A stretch of DNA of 64,000 nt, from assembly GCF_013004105.1 (NCBI RefSeq), contig NZ_CP053085.1:744001-808000 (forward strand). The letters are read 5' to 3'. Both the position numbers and the translations under genes were made by a program. This document shows positions 47,642 through 56,312 of this stretch, piece by piece (the first letter of the stretch is position 1; the number at the start of each line of letters is the position of its first letter). Origin of the DNA: Gemmatimonas groenlandica. Lineage in GTDB: Bacteria > Gemmatimonadota > Gemmatimonadetes > Gemmatimonadales > Gemmatimonadaceae. Below the pieces are notes generated by a model. It saw only the letters and a list, made by a program, of their open reading frames with translations. It had not been told where the DNA came from and did no database searches.

Positions 47642-48331
47642 TCAGAGCGTAATGTCGGCCGCTCGCCCCAGGAGATTTCGCAGCGTGTTGCGATCGCGAT
47701 CGGTGGGTGCGCTCACGGTCGGTCGCGTGTACATCACGTCGGTGGTTTGCGGACTATGGCCACCGATACCCACGGCGTGCCCCATCTCGTGCGCCACGAG
47801 CGCATCGAGCGACGCCTGCGTCGCGGTCGTGGACATGTCCACGCGAATCACGATCGCTGCGCTCAGCACGGATGAGGCAATCGGGCGCAGACGTTCGGCC
47901 CGACCATTGACCGCACAGAAATACGTATAGCCCGCTGCACCTGACGGGTTGAACGGGCATGAGCCGGTCACCACGGGTTGCGCCAGGCTGCGGTCGTATA
48001 CAATCACATCAGCTACATCGCGGTTCGTCACGACTTCGAGCGTGAACTCACGGACCTGCGGTACGGCGTTCCACGCCACCACCGCGCGCTGCGTCGCAAG
48101 CGCCACACTCACGCTGCTCGCCGGTATCGGCTCCACGAACACGCGCACCTTGGCGCCTGTGGTCCAGCGGTACAGCAGGCCCCCCGTAAGCTCGGTAGGA
48201 TCGTATGCGAAATCCGGTCGGACCGCCGTGGGATTGTCGCAGGCGGCGGCGAGCAGGGCGATGCCGATGAGATGCCGGCCGGCGTGGAACCGACAGCGGG
48301 ATGCGTGTGATCGAGCGCGAGGGCGGAACAT
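47642..48331 (-). CDS. Matrixin-like zinc metalloprotease lipoprotein
   Basis: 229 aa from ATG 48331 (ATG 48367 would add 12 residues ahead of the signal). The lipobox is IALLAAAC. The zinc motif ALVAHEMGHAVGIGGHS is a full HExxHxxGxxGH, with the Met-turn suggested by TTDVMYTRP. Relatives in the metzincin clan cleave proteins at the cell surface. The substrate is unknown. The protein is only ~230 aa, so the catalytic domain is compact. The promoter side faces a rightward gene at 48409. Confidence 0.85.
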   Translation of the reverse strand: MFRPRARSHASRCRFHAGRHLIGIALLAAACDNPTAVRPDFAYDPTELTGGLLYRWTTGAKVRVFVEPIPASSVSVALATQRAVVAWNAVPQVREFTLEVVTNRDVADVIVYDRSLAQPVVTGSCPFNPSGAAGYTYFCAVNGRAERLRPIASSVLSAAIVIRVDMSTTATQASLDALVAHEMGHAVGIGGHSPQTTDVMYTRPTVSAPTDRDRNTLRNLLGRAADITL

Positions 48332-48408
48332 TTGTGAAAGCTGTCTGTCAGACGCCGGATCTTCCATAGCCCGTTGCGTCGTTTTCCCGGAACCGACACG
48401 TTACAGAG

Positions 48409-48756
48409 ATGGCTCGCACGCGCTCCCCACTGCTCACGCGCTTCCTGTTCCTGTTGGCCTGGTTTCAGGTCATGGGGCCGGCCGTGTCGTCGGTGGCCGA
48501 CGCCTGGCGACTCGACAAGCGCGAAGCGTACGTGCACATGGAGTCGGAGACGGGACCCGGCTGCGTGCTCGTGCATGGGCACGACTGTCTCCTGTGCAGT
48601 GTGGCGACCGGCCCGAACGGCACGTCAACGAGCGCGCCGCGCACCCCCATCGTTACCGCGCGCGTCATCGCGCCCGTCAGCCTCGAAGCCCCGCGTCGCG
48701 AGGGTGTCGGTCGCGGCACTGCTTCTCAGCGTGCTCCTCCGATGATGTCGGTCTGA
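48409..48756 (+). CDS. Small exported Cys/His protein preceding a metal receptor
   Basis: 115 aa with signal-type N-terminus (LTRFLFLLAWFQVMGPAVSS). The mature part contains CVLVHGHDCLLCSVATG, three Cys and two His within 17 residues, a compact metal-binding-like cluster. The rest is Pro/Arg-rich and variable. It resembles the short periplasmic metal proteins near metal-uptake TonB receptors (DUF2946-like), but this is a weak call. It reads rightward 84 bp before the ZnuD-like receptor. Confidence 0.6.
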   Translation: MARTRSPLLTRFLFLLAWFQVMGPAVSSVADAWRLDKREAYVHMESETGPGCVLVHGHDCLLCSVATGPNGTSTSAPRTPIVTARVIAPVSLEAPRREGVGRGTASQRAPPMMSV

Positions 48757-48762
48757 GTTGTC

Positions 48763-48783
48763 GGCCATGCCACGTGCATGGCC
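48763..48783. promoter_or_regulatory. Near-palindrome upstream of the ZnuD-like receptor
   Basis: GGCCATG, then CCACGTG, then CATGGCC: 7-bp perfect arms around a 7-bp centre, 57-78 nt before the receptor start and overlapping the end of the Cys/His gene's downstream gap. Its position suits an operator, but the sequence does not match a Zur box I can quote. Confidence 0.3.
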
Positions 48784-48840
48784 CCGGACCATGCGATCGC
48801 GTCATCTACGCGTCGCGCACATCACATTTCTGGAGTTGTC

Positions 48841-51189
48841 ATGCTGCCGAACTTTTCGCGCCGCGACGTCGCCTCGGCGACCGTCGCGCGTCCGGCCGCG
48901 GGCCGTCGTATCAGCCCGCGGACCGTCTTCTCGCTGTTCACCCCTCTGGTGGTAGCCGCGCTCGCGATCGCGAGTGTCCCGACGCGCGGTGAGGCTGCCT
49001 CGCTGGCGCCGACCGCCGCCTCCGAGGCCGTGGTGAATGGCATCGTCAAAGACACGGCCGGAGCGCCGCTGTCGAACGTTCAGGTCGTGGTCAGCGGCGC
49101 GAACCGCAATGCGCTCACCGACGAGCGGGGTCGCTTCGCCATCGAGGGATTGCCGCCGGGCGTGTATCACCTCGACTTCATTCGCATCGGCTACTCCGCC
49201 GCGCATGAAGTCGTGACCGTGAGTGCCAGTGGTTCGCCGGTGCAGGTCACCGTGACGATGCGGGTCGCCACGGTACGACTTTCGAGCGTTAACGTGACCG
49301 CGACGCCCACCGGCACCGATCCGCTCAACGTCACACAGGCCACGGTGCAGCTGTCGGGCAAGGAACTGCAGCGCGCCCTGAGCACGTCGCTGGGTCAGAC
49401 GCTCTCGAAGGAGCCCGGCATGTCGACGCGCTTCAACGGACCGATGGCGTCCACGCCGGTCATTCGCGGTCTCACCGGCGAACGCGTGCTGGTGCTACAA
49501 GACGGTGAGCGCGCCGGCGATCTGTCGGCCGGCGCCGCCGATCACATGAACGCGGTCGATCCGAGTACCGCCGAACGCATCGAAGTGATTCGCGGTCCGG
49601 CCTCGTTGCTGTACGGCAACAACGCCATCGGCGGCGTGGTGAACGTGATTTCGTCGGACATCCCCACCAGCGTTCCTGGTCGCGCGACCGGCTATGTGCT
49701 GGGGCAGGGGGAAAGCGTCACGCCCGGCGGTGTCGCGAGCGTGGGCATCACGGTTCCCGTTGGCTCGAAGCTCGCCGTCACGGCACGTGGTGGGTTCCGC
49801 CACTTCGAGAACATGCGCGTGGGCGGCGGCGCTTCGCAGCCGAACACGAATGGTGCGACCAATCAGTTTGCGCTCGGTGCCGGCACGGTCGGCGGGCGCG
49901 GGTCGGTCGGTGTGGTGTATCGGCAGATGGGGTTCGAGTACGGCCTGCCGCATCCGGCCGGCGACGACCCCATTCGCATCGATGGCGTGCGACGCATGGC
50001 GGCGCTGCAATCCACCATCAGCACCGGCTACGCCCCGATCGCCACGCTGCGCGTGGACGGCACCTCGCAGTGGTACTCGCACAACGAGATCGAGCCGGAT
50101 GGTGCGATCGGCACGCAGTTCACGCTCAACACGCAGACGGTCAACGTCACCGGACGCACCAAGGTCGGCCGGATGAGCGGCGCGGTCGGTGTGCAAGGAC
50201 TGTTTCGTGAGTACCGCCCAGTCGGTGAAGAAGCGTTCGTTCCCGGCTCCACCAACAACAACGTAGCCGCGTTCGTCTTTCAAGAGCTACCGCTCAGCAT
50301 GGGTGCGTCGGAAGACCACACCCCGCGCCTGCAGATCGGTGCGCGCTACGATCGCTTCTCGATTTCCACCGATCCCGGCAGCGAAGCGGCACGTTTCGGC
50401 GCCGCGCAGTCCCGCGCCTTCGAGAACATGGCGGCGTCGTTGGGGCTGAGCGTGCCGGTGACCACCGACATGTCGCTCACCGCGAACGTGTCGCGCGGCT
50501 TCCGAGCGCCGGCGGTGGAAGAGCTGTTCGCCAACGGCTACCACGCCGCGGTGGGCACCTTCGACGTCGGCAATGCCGCCCTCAAGCCGGAGCAGAGCAC
50601 GGGCTTCGAAGCGGGACTGCGCGCACAGACACCGCGCACCTTCGCGCAGTTCAACACGTACTACAATCTGATCGACAAGTACATCGTACCCAGCGCCACG
50701 GGCACGCAGAATGTCGACGGGAACAGCGTACCCCTGGTCAACTTCCTGCAGCGCGACGCGGCGATGTACGGCGTCGAAGGACAACTTGAAACGAAGCTGG
50801 TCCATCGTCTCGTGGGCGGTGTGATGGGAGACTACGTCCGCGCCAAGATCCGCAATAGCGACGACAATCTTCCGTACATTCCCGCCGGCCGTCTTGGCGC
50901 GTCACTGCGCTACGACAACGGCCGCGTGTCGGCGGGCGGCGACGTGCGCCGTGTATTCGCGCAGGAGAAGGTGAGCGGCGACGACCTCGACGTGACCACC
51001 GATGCCTACACGCTGCTCGATCTGAGCGCGACGTGGCTGTTCACGCTCAAGGGAAGCCAGGTGCACTCGGTCACGATGCGCGTGGACAACGCGTTGGACG
51101 AGCAGTATCGCGACGCGACCAGCCGCATCAAGAGTTACGCGTACAATCCGGGACGCAACGTGAGTGTGGTGTATAAGCTGCTGTTTTGA
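48841..51189 (+). CDS. TonB-dependent receptor, ZnuD/metal-type
   Basis: 782 aa from ATG 48841, with GGAG five nt upstream; the longer frame from 48778 has no site. After a signal (VFSLFTPLVVAALAIASVPTRGEA), a carboxypeptidase-like domain (~60-145) precedes the plug, with TPVIRGLTGERVLVLQDGER, the ADHMNAVDPSTAERIEVIRG motif and PASLLYGNNAIGGVVNVI. The barrel includes QMGFEYGLPHPAGDDPIRID, a ZnuD-like loop (YGLPxH) with a single His instead of a His-rich stretch. The C-terminal strand ends VVYKLLF with terminal Phe, as outer-membrane barrels do. Zinc uptake is my inference. It is paired with the Cys/His gene. Confidence 0.85.
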   Translation: MLPNFSRRDVASATVARPAAGRRISPRTVFSLFTPLVVAALAIASVPTRGEAASLAPTAASEAVVNGIVKDTAGAPLSNVQVVVSGANRNALTDERGRFAIEGLPPGVYHLDFIRIGYSAAHEVVTVSASGSPVQVTVTMRVATVRLSSVNVTATPTGTDPLNVTQATVQLSGKELQRALSTSLGQTLSKEPGMSTRFNGPMASTPVIRGLTGERVLVLQDGERAGDLSAGAADHMNAVDPSTAERIEVIRGPASLLYGNNAIGGVVNVISSDIPTSVPGRATGYVLGQGESVTPGGVASVGITVPVGSKLAVTARGGFRHFENMRVGGGASQPNTNGATNQFALGAGTVGGRGSVGVVYRQMGFEYGLPHPAGDDPIRIDGVRRMAALQSTISTGYAPIATLRVDGTSQWYSHNEIEPDGAIGTQFTLNTQTVNVTGRTKVGRMSGAVGVQGLFREYRPVGEEAFVPGSTNNNVAAFVFQELPLSMGASEDHTPRLQIGARYDRFSISTDPGSEAARFGAAQSRAFENMAASLGLSVPVTTDMSLTANVSRGFRAPAVEELFANGYHAAVGTFDVGNAALKPEQSTGFEAGLRAQTPRTFAQFNTYYNLIDKYIVPSATGTQNVDGNSVPLVNFLQRDAAMYGVEGQLETKLVHRLVGGVMGDYVRAKIRNSDDNLPYIPAGRLGASLRYDNGRVSAGGDVRRVFAQEKVSGDDLDVTTDAYTLLDLSATWLFTLKGSQVHSVTMRVDNALDEQYRDATSRIKSYAYNPGRNVSVVYKLLF

Positions 51190-51197
51190 ACAACGGC

Positions 51198-51309
51198 AAA
51201 CTCCCTAGGAAGCAGGGGGGAGGGTATCAGGTAAGAGGGAGGAGCAACGGCGCGCGGTTTACCTCCCTCCTCTGCCCTGATACCCTCCCCCCTGCTTCCT
51301 AGGGAGTTT
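51198..51309. repeat. Long hairpin repeat element, copy 2
   Basis: Outer arms 51198-51231 and 51276-51309 are perfectly complementary over 34 nt (AAACTCCCTAGGAAGCAGGG and on). It has the same plan and motifs as copy 1 at 2177-2285 but distinct bases, so both arms changed together. Heptamers TTCGCCG, TTTGCCG and TTCGCAG (51314-51334) follow. It sits between the stop of the ZnuD-like receptor and the stop of nfo, which converge, and could serve both as a terminator. Confidence 0.8.
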
Positions 51310-51335
51310 GTATTTCGCCGTTTGCCGTTCGCAGG

Positions 51336-52328
51336 TCACCCCGCCGCGTACCCCCGCAATAACCGCAGCATCCGTCCATCCGTCTCCGCCGGCGTGTCGC
51401 CCTTTGGCGTCTCGATCACCTTCGGAATCTGCGCCATGCGCTCGTCGGTCATGATGCGACGGAAGGCCTGTTCGCCGATCGTGCCTTCGGCAATCAACTC
51501 GTGTCGGTCGAGATGCGAGCCCAGCTTGGCCTTCGAGTCGTTCAGGTGCAGGCAGCCGAGCGTGTCGAAGCCCAGCAGGTCGCCGAACTTCGCGAACACG
51601 CCGTCGTAGTCGGTGACCAGGTCGTAGCCGGCAGCCCAGATGTGCGCGGTGTCGAGGCACACGCCCACCCGGCTCCGCAGCGCGGCGGGAATTCGCGACA
51701 ACAAGTCGGCCATCTCCTCGAACGTCGAGCCCAGCACCGTACCCTGACCAGCGGTGAGCTCCATCAGCAACCGCGTGGGGCCGACCTCCGCTTCAAGTGC
51801 GGCGACAATGCCTTCGGCGTTGCGCGCGATGCCACTGGCGCGGTCGTCCATGAAGTTGCCGGGGTGCGACACCAACGCGTCGAGGCCGAGCGCGTGACAA
51901 CGACGCAGCTCGGCGCTGAAGCTCTCCACCGAGCGCGCCCGTAGCGCGTCATCGGGTGAGGCGAGATTGATGAGGTACGAGTCGTGCGCACAGGTCCAGC
52001 GCACCTGTGTCTCGCTCATCGCCGTGCGATAGCGCGCGGATTCGCTGTCGTCGATGTCGCGTTCGAGCCAGCGGTTCGCCTGCTTCGTGAAGATCTGCGA
52101 CCCGGTCGCGCTGATCTCACGCGCCCGCGCTGCCGACTCCCACGTACCTCCCGCGATCGACACATGTGCACCTATCGGTGCTCGGTCCTTCGTGTGGTCG
52201 CCCGCATCGACCACGATGGGCGCAGCAATCGATGGGGCAGGCGGCGATGGCGCCTTGCGGGTGGAGACCTTCTTCGCGGGGGCCGCAGCAGCGGCAGGCA
52301 CCTTAGTGGCGGCTTTCTTGGCAGGCAT
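51336..52328 (-). CDS. nfo: Endonuclease IV with a Lys/Ala-rich N-terminal tail
   Basis: 330 aa from ATG 52328 (MPAKKAATKV). Endonuclease IV cleaves DNA at abasic sites using three metals. Visible: IGAHVSIAGG, CAHDSYLINLASPDD, HPGNFMDDRASG, LMELTAGQGTVLGSTFEEMA, VGVCLDTAHIWAAGYDL, LGCLHLNDSKAKLGSHLDRHE and GEQAFRRIM. The metal-binding His, Asp and Glu positions are all kept. An extra ~45-residue N-terminal region of Lys/Ala/Pro (AKKVSTRKAPSPPAPS) is not part of the usual enzyme and could bind DNA non-specifically. Confidence 0.96.
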   Translation of the reverse strand: MPAKKAATKVPAAAAAPAKKVSTRKAPSPPAPSIAAPIVVDAGDHTKDRAPIGAHVSIAGGTWESAARAREISATGSQIFTKQANRWLERDIDDSESARYRTAMSETQVRWTCAHDSYLINLASPDDALRARSVESFSAELRRCHALGLDALVSHPGNFMDDRASGIARNAEGIVAALEAEVGPTRLLMELTAGQGTVLGSTFEEMADLLSRIPAALRSRVGVCLDTAHIWAAGYDLVTDYDGVFAKFGDLLGFDTLGCLHLNDSKAKLGSHLDRHELIAEGTIGEQAFRRIMTDERMAQIPKVIETPKGDTPAETDGRMLRLLRGYAAG

Positions 52329-52373
52329 GACCAACACTACCACCATCCCCCCGCCACCTCCACACCTACCCGT

Positions 52374-52408
52374 TACTCCGTACTCCGTACTTCATACCCC
52401 CAACTTCG
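52374..52408. repeat. Period-7 tandem repeat before envC-like stop
   Basis: Five heptamers: TACTCCG, TACTCCG, TACTTCA, TACCCCC, AACTTCG. They share TACTCCG and TACTTCN units with the array at 4614-4641. They fill part of the 83-bp gap between nfo (start 52328) and the EnvC-like gene (stop 52412), both leftward. Confidence 0.65.
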
Positions 52409-52411
52409 CCG

Positions 52412-53635
52412 TTACCGTTGCCCGCGCAGCCACTCCAACGGATCCACCGAGCGCCCCTTCGGGCGGATCTCGAAGTGCAGGTGCGGCGGCAGATCAGGGT
52501 CGGTCGCACCCACCGTGCCGATGGTCTGCCCCTTTGGAATCTGCTGCCCTTTCCGCACATCGATGCGAGAGAGCGAACCGTACACCGAGTAGTCACCACC
52601 GCCGTGCTGCACGATCACCGTAGGCCCGTACGTGCCGACGTTGTCGGCCAGTACGACTTCACCGGCGGCAATCGACTTCACGGCAGTGCCTACCGACGCG
52701 CCGATGCCGATGCCGTTCCAGCGGGTGGTCGTGTTGTTCGGATTGATCACGCGGCCGAAGCGATACAGAATCGTGCCGTCCACCGGCCAATCGAGTTTGC
52801 CGAGGTCCGACGTGCGAATGCTCGACGGTGCCGCCGGTCGAGCGTTCGGCGACATCTCGGCCCGGCGTCGTACCGTTTCGAGCGACGCAATGACGCCGGC
52901 CACCTTGGCTTCGTCGCGCGCCAACTGCGTGAGCCGCTCGCGCGTTTGGGTGGCGCTGCGCTGCACGGTCGTGAGATTGCGCTGACGCCGCGATTCGAGC
53001 TCGGCCAGCCGGCGCGCTTCCCGATCCTTTTCGGAACGGTTGCGCGCCACTTCATCCTGCAGGCGCACCAGCAGCAGTCGCTGTGAAATGATCTGATCGC
53101 GTAGTCCTTCCACGCGGCGCACGAGTCCGCGGTCGTGCAGCGCCAGCTCGTGCAGATACTTGTAGCGCGCCACAAGGCCGGCGAACGACTGGGCCGAGAG
53201 CATCGCTTCCACGTCGTACAGGCTACCGCGCTTGTAGATCTCGACCATGCGGCGCTGCAGCGCGGTACGCTTGTTCACCAGCTCACTCTCCGCCTTCACC
53301 AGGCCGGAGCCCGCCTTTACCACTTCGGTGTTGATGGTCTCAAGCTGCTGATCGAGGGCGCCAACCAGTCGCGCCGTCGCCTTCCGCTGCGCTTCAAGAT
53401 TGGTCACTTCATCGGAGAGCGTGCGCGCGCTGCGCTGCAGGTCGGCCATCTTCTTCTCGAGGTCGCTGCGTTCCTTTCGCAGCTTGTCGAGTTCGTCCTG
53501 TTGCTGTCGCAGGCGCTGTTCCGGTGCGCCGCTCGCTTGCGCGCGCGCGATGGTCGGCGTGCCGGCTATCGCAGCCCCCGTTACCGCTACTGCAAACGCG
53601 AACGCGACGACTGCGCGCACTACGCGTCGCGCCAC
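52412..53635 (-). CDS. envC: EnvC-like murein hydrolase activator (coiled coil + M23 LytM domain)
   Basis: 407 aa from GTG 53635; GTG 53620, which overlaps the ftsX stop in TAGTG, is an alternative. A signal peptide ends near TPTIARAQA. Residues ~30-270 are coiled coil (LRQQQDELDKLRKERSDLEK is the first). The LytM/M23 domain (~295-400) has DWPVDGTILYRFGRVINP, GIGIGASVGTAVKSIAAGEV, VIVQHGGGDYSVYGSL and DLPPHLHFEIRPKGRSVDP. The first zinc ligand His of active M23 peptidases (HxxxD) appears as GIGIGASVGT, so it is likely an inactive, activator-type domain. It follows ftsEX, the known transporter partner of EnvC. Confidence 0.92.
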   Translation of the reverse strand: MARRVVRAVVAFAFAVAVTGAAIAGTPTIARAQASGAPEQRLRQQQDELDKLRKERSDLEKKMADLQRSARTLSDEVTNLEAQRKATARLVGALDQQLETINTEVVKAGSGLVKAESELVNKRTALQRRMVEIYKRGSLYDVEAMLSAQSFAGLVARYKYLHELALHDRGLVRRVEGLRDQIISQRLLLVRLQDEVARNRSEKDREARRLAELESRRQRNLTTVQRSATQTRERLTQLARDEAKVAGVIASLETVRRRAEMSPNARPAAPSSIRTSDLGKLDWPVDGTILYRFGRVINPNNTTTRWNGIGIGASVGTAVKSIAAGEVVLADNVGTYGPTVIVQHGGGDYSVYGSLSRIDVRKGQQIPKGQTIGTVGATDPDLPPHLHFEIRPKGRSVDPLEWLRGQR

Positions 53636-54480
53636 ACGCGGCGCAGGTGACGACCCACCGAAAGCCAGCTCCCCACGAGGCCCAGCACGCCGCCGGCCGC
53701 GATCCCCAGCATGACTTGTTCGGCGTTGAAGAACTGCGCGGCCATGAGGTTCTTCGACACGAGCTGCACGGCCGTCCACGCCAGGGCTGCCGCGATCGCG
53801 CCACCGGCGAGCCCTTTGAGTGTTCCATCGATTAGGTAGGGCAGGCGCACGAAATTGTTCGTCGCGCCGACCAGTCGCATGATCTCGATTTCCTTGGTCC
53901 GCGCCAGGATGGCCATGCGGATCGTCGACCCGATGATGATGATCGCAACCAAGGCGAATACACTGCCGAGCACCGATCCGGCGATGCCCGCGATATTGCG
54001 AATGCGATAGAGCTTCTCCACCCACTCGCGACCGTAGCGCACTTCCTCGACCACCGGAAAGGTCTGCAGGCGCCGTGAAATCGTCTGTACCGTTTCGGGG
54101 TCGCGCGCACCTTCCTTCAGGCGAAGCTCCACCGAGCCGGGGAGCATCGCCCCTTCCATCACATCACGAAACTCTTCGAGCTCGGCGCGGGCGCGTTGCA
54201 GCGCCGAGTCGGGACTCACATAGCCCACGTCGGCGACCTGCGGGATCTTGTTGATCCCCTGCATCAACTCTTCCACCTGCGCGTCCTTCGCGCCGTCGAT
54301 CAAAAACGCGCGAATTTCCACGCGATCTTCGATTTCCAGCAGAGCCGATTTGATATTGATCGCGACCAGCCCGAACAGCCCGAACGCGAACAACGAGAAC
54401 GCAATCGTCGTCACGCCGAGCATCGCCAGGAGTGGGGCGCGCTTGAATGCCAGGAACACTTCTCGCATGGCGAGCCTCAT
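53620..54480 (-). CDS. ftsX: Cell division protein FtsX
   Basis: 286 aa. A short cytoplasmic N-terminus (MRLAMREVFLAFKRAP), TM1 (~20-42), a large periplasmic loop (~45-165, with FLIDGAKDAQVEELMQGINK), then three TM segments (~170-190, ~220-240, ~255-275) match FtsX. The periplasmic loop would recruit and activate EnvC on the outside of the membrane. Overlaps ftsE by 4 bp (ATGA) and the EnvC-like gene by 16 bp. Confidence 0.95.
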   Translation of the reverse strand: MRLAMREVFLAFKRAPLLAMLGVTTIAFSLFAFGLFGLVAINIKSALLEIEDRVEIRAFLIDGAKDAQVEELMQGINKIPQVADVGYVSPDSALQRARAELEEFRDVMEGAMLPGSVELRLKEGARDPETVQTISRRLQTFPVVEEVRYGREWVEKLYRIRNIAGIAGSVLGSVFALVAIIIIGSTIRMAILARTKEIEIMRLVGATNNFVRLPYLIDGTLKGLAGGAIAAALAWTAVQLVSKNLMAAQFFNAEQVMLGIAAGGVLGLVGSWLSVGRHLRRVWRDA

Positions 54481-55187
54481 CGGCGGCCTCGCATGTCGGC
54501 CAGCAGTCGCGCCACATCGGTGCCGTCGTGCACCAGCTCACCGTGGTCGAGCTCGAGAAAGCGCAGATTGGAGCGCTGGATCATCGCGACGTCGTGCGTG
54601 GCCATCAGCACGGCCGTGCCCTGTGCGTTGATCTCGCGCAACAGCAGAAAGATGGCGTGGGTGGCGCGGTCGTCGAGATTACCGGTGGGTTCGTCGGCCA
54701 GGAGGACAAACGGATCGTTCGCCAACGCGCGCGCAATCGCGACGCGCTGCTGTTCGCCGCCCGAGAGTTCGTGCGGAAACGCAGTGGCCTTCGAGGCCAG
54801 CCCGACTTGCGTGAGCAGTCGCGCCACCTTGGGGCGGATCTGCGCGTGCGGGGCCCCCGTCACTTCCAAGGCGAACGCGACGTTTTGTTCCGCGGTGCGA
54901 TCGGGCAACAACCGGAAATCCTGAAACACGATGCCCAGTCGGCGGCGAAGAATCGGAATCTCGCGCTGCTTGATCGAGAGGCTCGAAAAGCCCGAGATGC
55001 GCAGTTCACCCGTGGTCGGGCGCTCGGCCATCGACAACAGTTTCAGCAGCGTGCTCTTGCCGGCGCCACTGTGTCCCACCAGAAACACGAATTCACCTTT
55101 GCGCATCTCGAACGAGATGTCGCGCAGGGCGGCGCCTGAGCGGGGATACTCCTTGCTGACGTTTGTCAGGCGAAGAATGCCGGACAC
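54477..55187 (-). CDS. ftsE: Cell division ATP-binding protein FtsE
   Basis: 236 aa from GTG 55187, preceded by GGAG; a TTG at 55190 is one codon upstream. ABC ATPase: Walker A GHSGAGKSTLLKLL, Q-loop VFQDFRLLPDRTAEQNVAFA, signature LSGGEQQRVAIARAL, Walker B VLLADEPTGNLDD, H-loop ATHDVAMI. All are consistent with FtsE rather than an exporter. It follows the PLP-fold gene with no gap (that gene's TAG is at 55191-55193) and couples to ftsX, giving the FtsEX complex that controls murein hydrolysis at division. Confidence 0.96.
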   Translation of the reverse strand: MSGILRLTNVSKEYPRSGAALRDISFEMRKGEFVFLVGHSGAGKSTLLKLLSMAERPTTGELRISGFSSLSIKQREIPILRRRLGIVFQDFRLLPDRTAEQNVAFALEVTGAPHAQIRPKVARLLTQVGLASKATAFPHELSGGEQQRVAIARALANDPFVLLADEPTGNLDDRATHAIFLLLREINAQGTAVLMATHDVAMIQRSNLRFLELDHGELVHDGTDVARLLADMRGRR

Positions 55188-55190
55188 CAA

Positions 55191-56258
55191 CTACTCCAAT
55201 GCCTGAGTGAGATCGCCGATCAGTGTCGACGCATCGTCGAGTCCGATGTTGAGGCGGATCGATCCTTCGGGGAGGGCGCTCGCTACCGACTCGATGCCGC
55301 CCAGTCGCGCGGCGCGCTCCGCGTGGCGCACATGAAAGTGTTGCAGTCGGCCGAGCAGCTCGCCAACCGCCGCGTCGCCATCGCGCAGGGTGATCGACAT
55401 CAGGCTGCCGTACCCCGAGAAGCACTCGGCGGCCACCGCATGATCGGGATGCGAAGCGAGTGCGGGGTAGTGCACCGCGCTCACGGCACCGTTGGTGGCG
55501 GCGAATGCGGCCCCCCACTGCGCCACGTGCAGCGCCGAGCTGTTCTGCCGCGCGACCCGAACGCCGAGCGTCTTGAGTCCGCGGGCCAGATGCTCCTCAG
55601 CCGCTGGATGCGGCTCGGCGCCCCACGACCGCATTTTGGTGCGGACCTCGTCGATCACCGCGTCGCTGCCGCACACGACGCCGGAGAACCCGTCAGCATG
55701 ACCATCGAGGAACGCGCTGGCGGAGTGAAGCACCACATCGGCGCCGTGCTCGACGGGCCGAAAATTGATGGGACTCGCCAACGTCGCGTCGACCACCAGG
55801 GCGATCCCGAGCTCCTGAGCCAGCGTACGCACGGGGCGCATGTCCACGATGCGCGTACTCGGATCGACCGGCGACTCGAGATACACCAGGCGCGTCGTGC
55901 GCGTCAGGGAGCGGCGCCATCCACGCGTTTCGGTGGGATCGACGAAGCTCACCTGTACGCCGAGCGCCGGAAGTTCATGCTCGAAGAACCGGCGCGTCTC
56001 GGGACGCAGCCAGCGGCTCGCGAGCAGGTGATCACCGGGGCGGAGCAGGGAGACCATCGTACACGCCACGGCGGCCATGCCGCTGGCCAGTACCAGCGCC
56101 GACTCGGTCCGGTCCAGCTGCGCCAACTCACGCACGACCGAGTTGTCGGGCCGCCCGGGCACGAGGCCATCGGGCAGCCCGTCCGGGACGGGCAGCCCGT
56201 CGGGAAGGCCGTTCAACGGCATGGGGGGCATCGCGTCGATGTCACTCATGTCAGGCAC
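55191..56258 (-). CDS. Cys/Met-metabolism PLP-fold protein lacking the Schiff-base lysine (probable pseudoenzyme)
   Basis: 355 aa from GTG 56258 (ATG 56249 is also possible). The fold is clear: ALVLASGMAAVACTMVSLLR, LGIALVVDATLASPINFRPV (cofactor Asp kept), and C-terminal SIRLNIGLDDASTLIGDLTQ with the substrate-binding Arg. But the lysine motif HSATK is HSASA (residues 178-182; codon 55715-55713 is GCG), so no internal aldimine can form. The N-terminal ~50 residues that hold the tyrosine/arginine cofactor contacts are replaced by LPDGLPVPDGLPDGL repeats. A regulatory or binding role is likely. It lies immediately before ftsE. Confidence 0.85.
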   Translation of the reverse strand: MPDMSDIDAMPPMPLNGLPDGLPVPDGLPDGLVPGRPDNSVVRELAQLDRTESALVLASGMAAVACTMVSLLRPGDHLLASRWLRPETRRFFEHELPALGVQVSFVDPTETRGWRRSLTRTTRLVYLESPVDPSTRIVDMRPVRTLAQELGIALVVDATLASPINFRPVEHGADVVLHSASAFLDGHADGFSGVVCGSDAVIDEVRTKMRSWGAEPHPAAEEHLARGLKTLGVRVARQNSSALHVAQWGAAFAATNGAVSAVHYPALASHPDHAVAAECFSGYGSLMSITLRDGDAAVGELLGRLQHFHVRHAERAARLGGIESVASALPEGSIRLNIGLDDASTLIGDLTQALE

Positions 56259-56312
56259 GGCGGGTTGGGTGCGGAATAAATGCGGAGTTGGCCGGCAAGG
56301 GGCCGGACGAGG

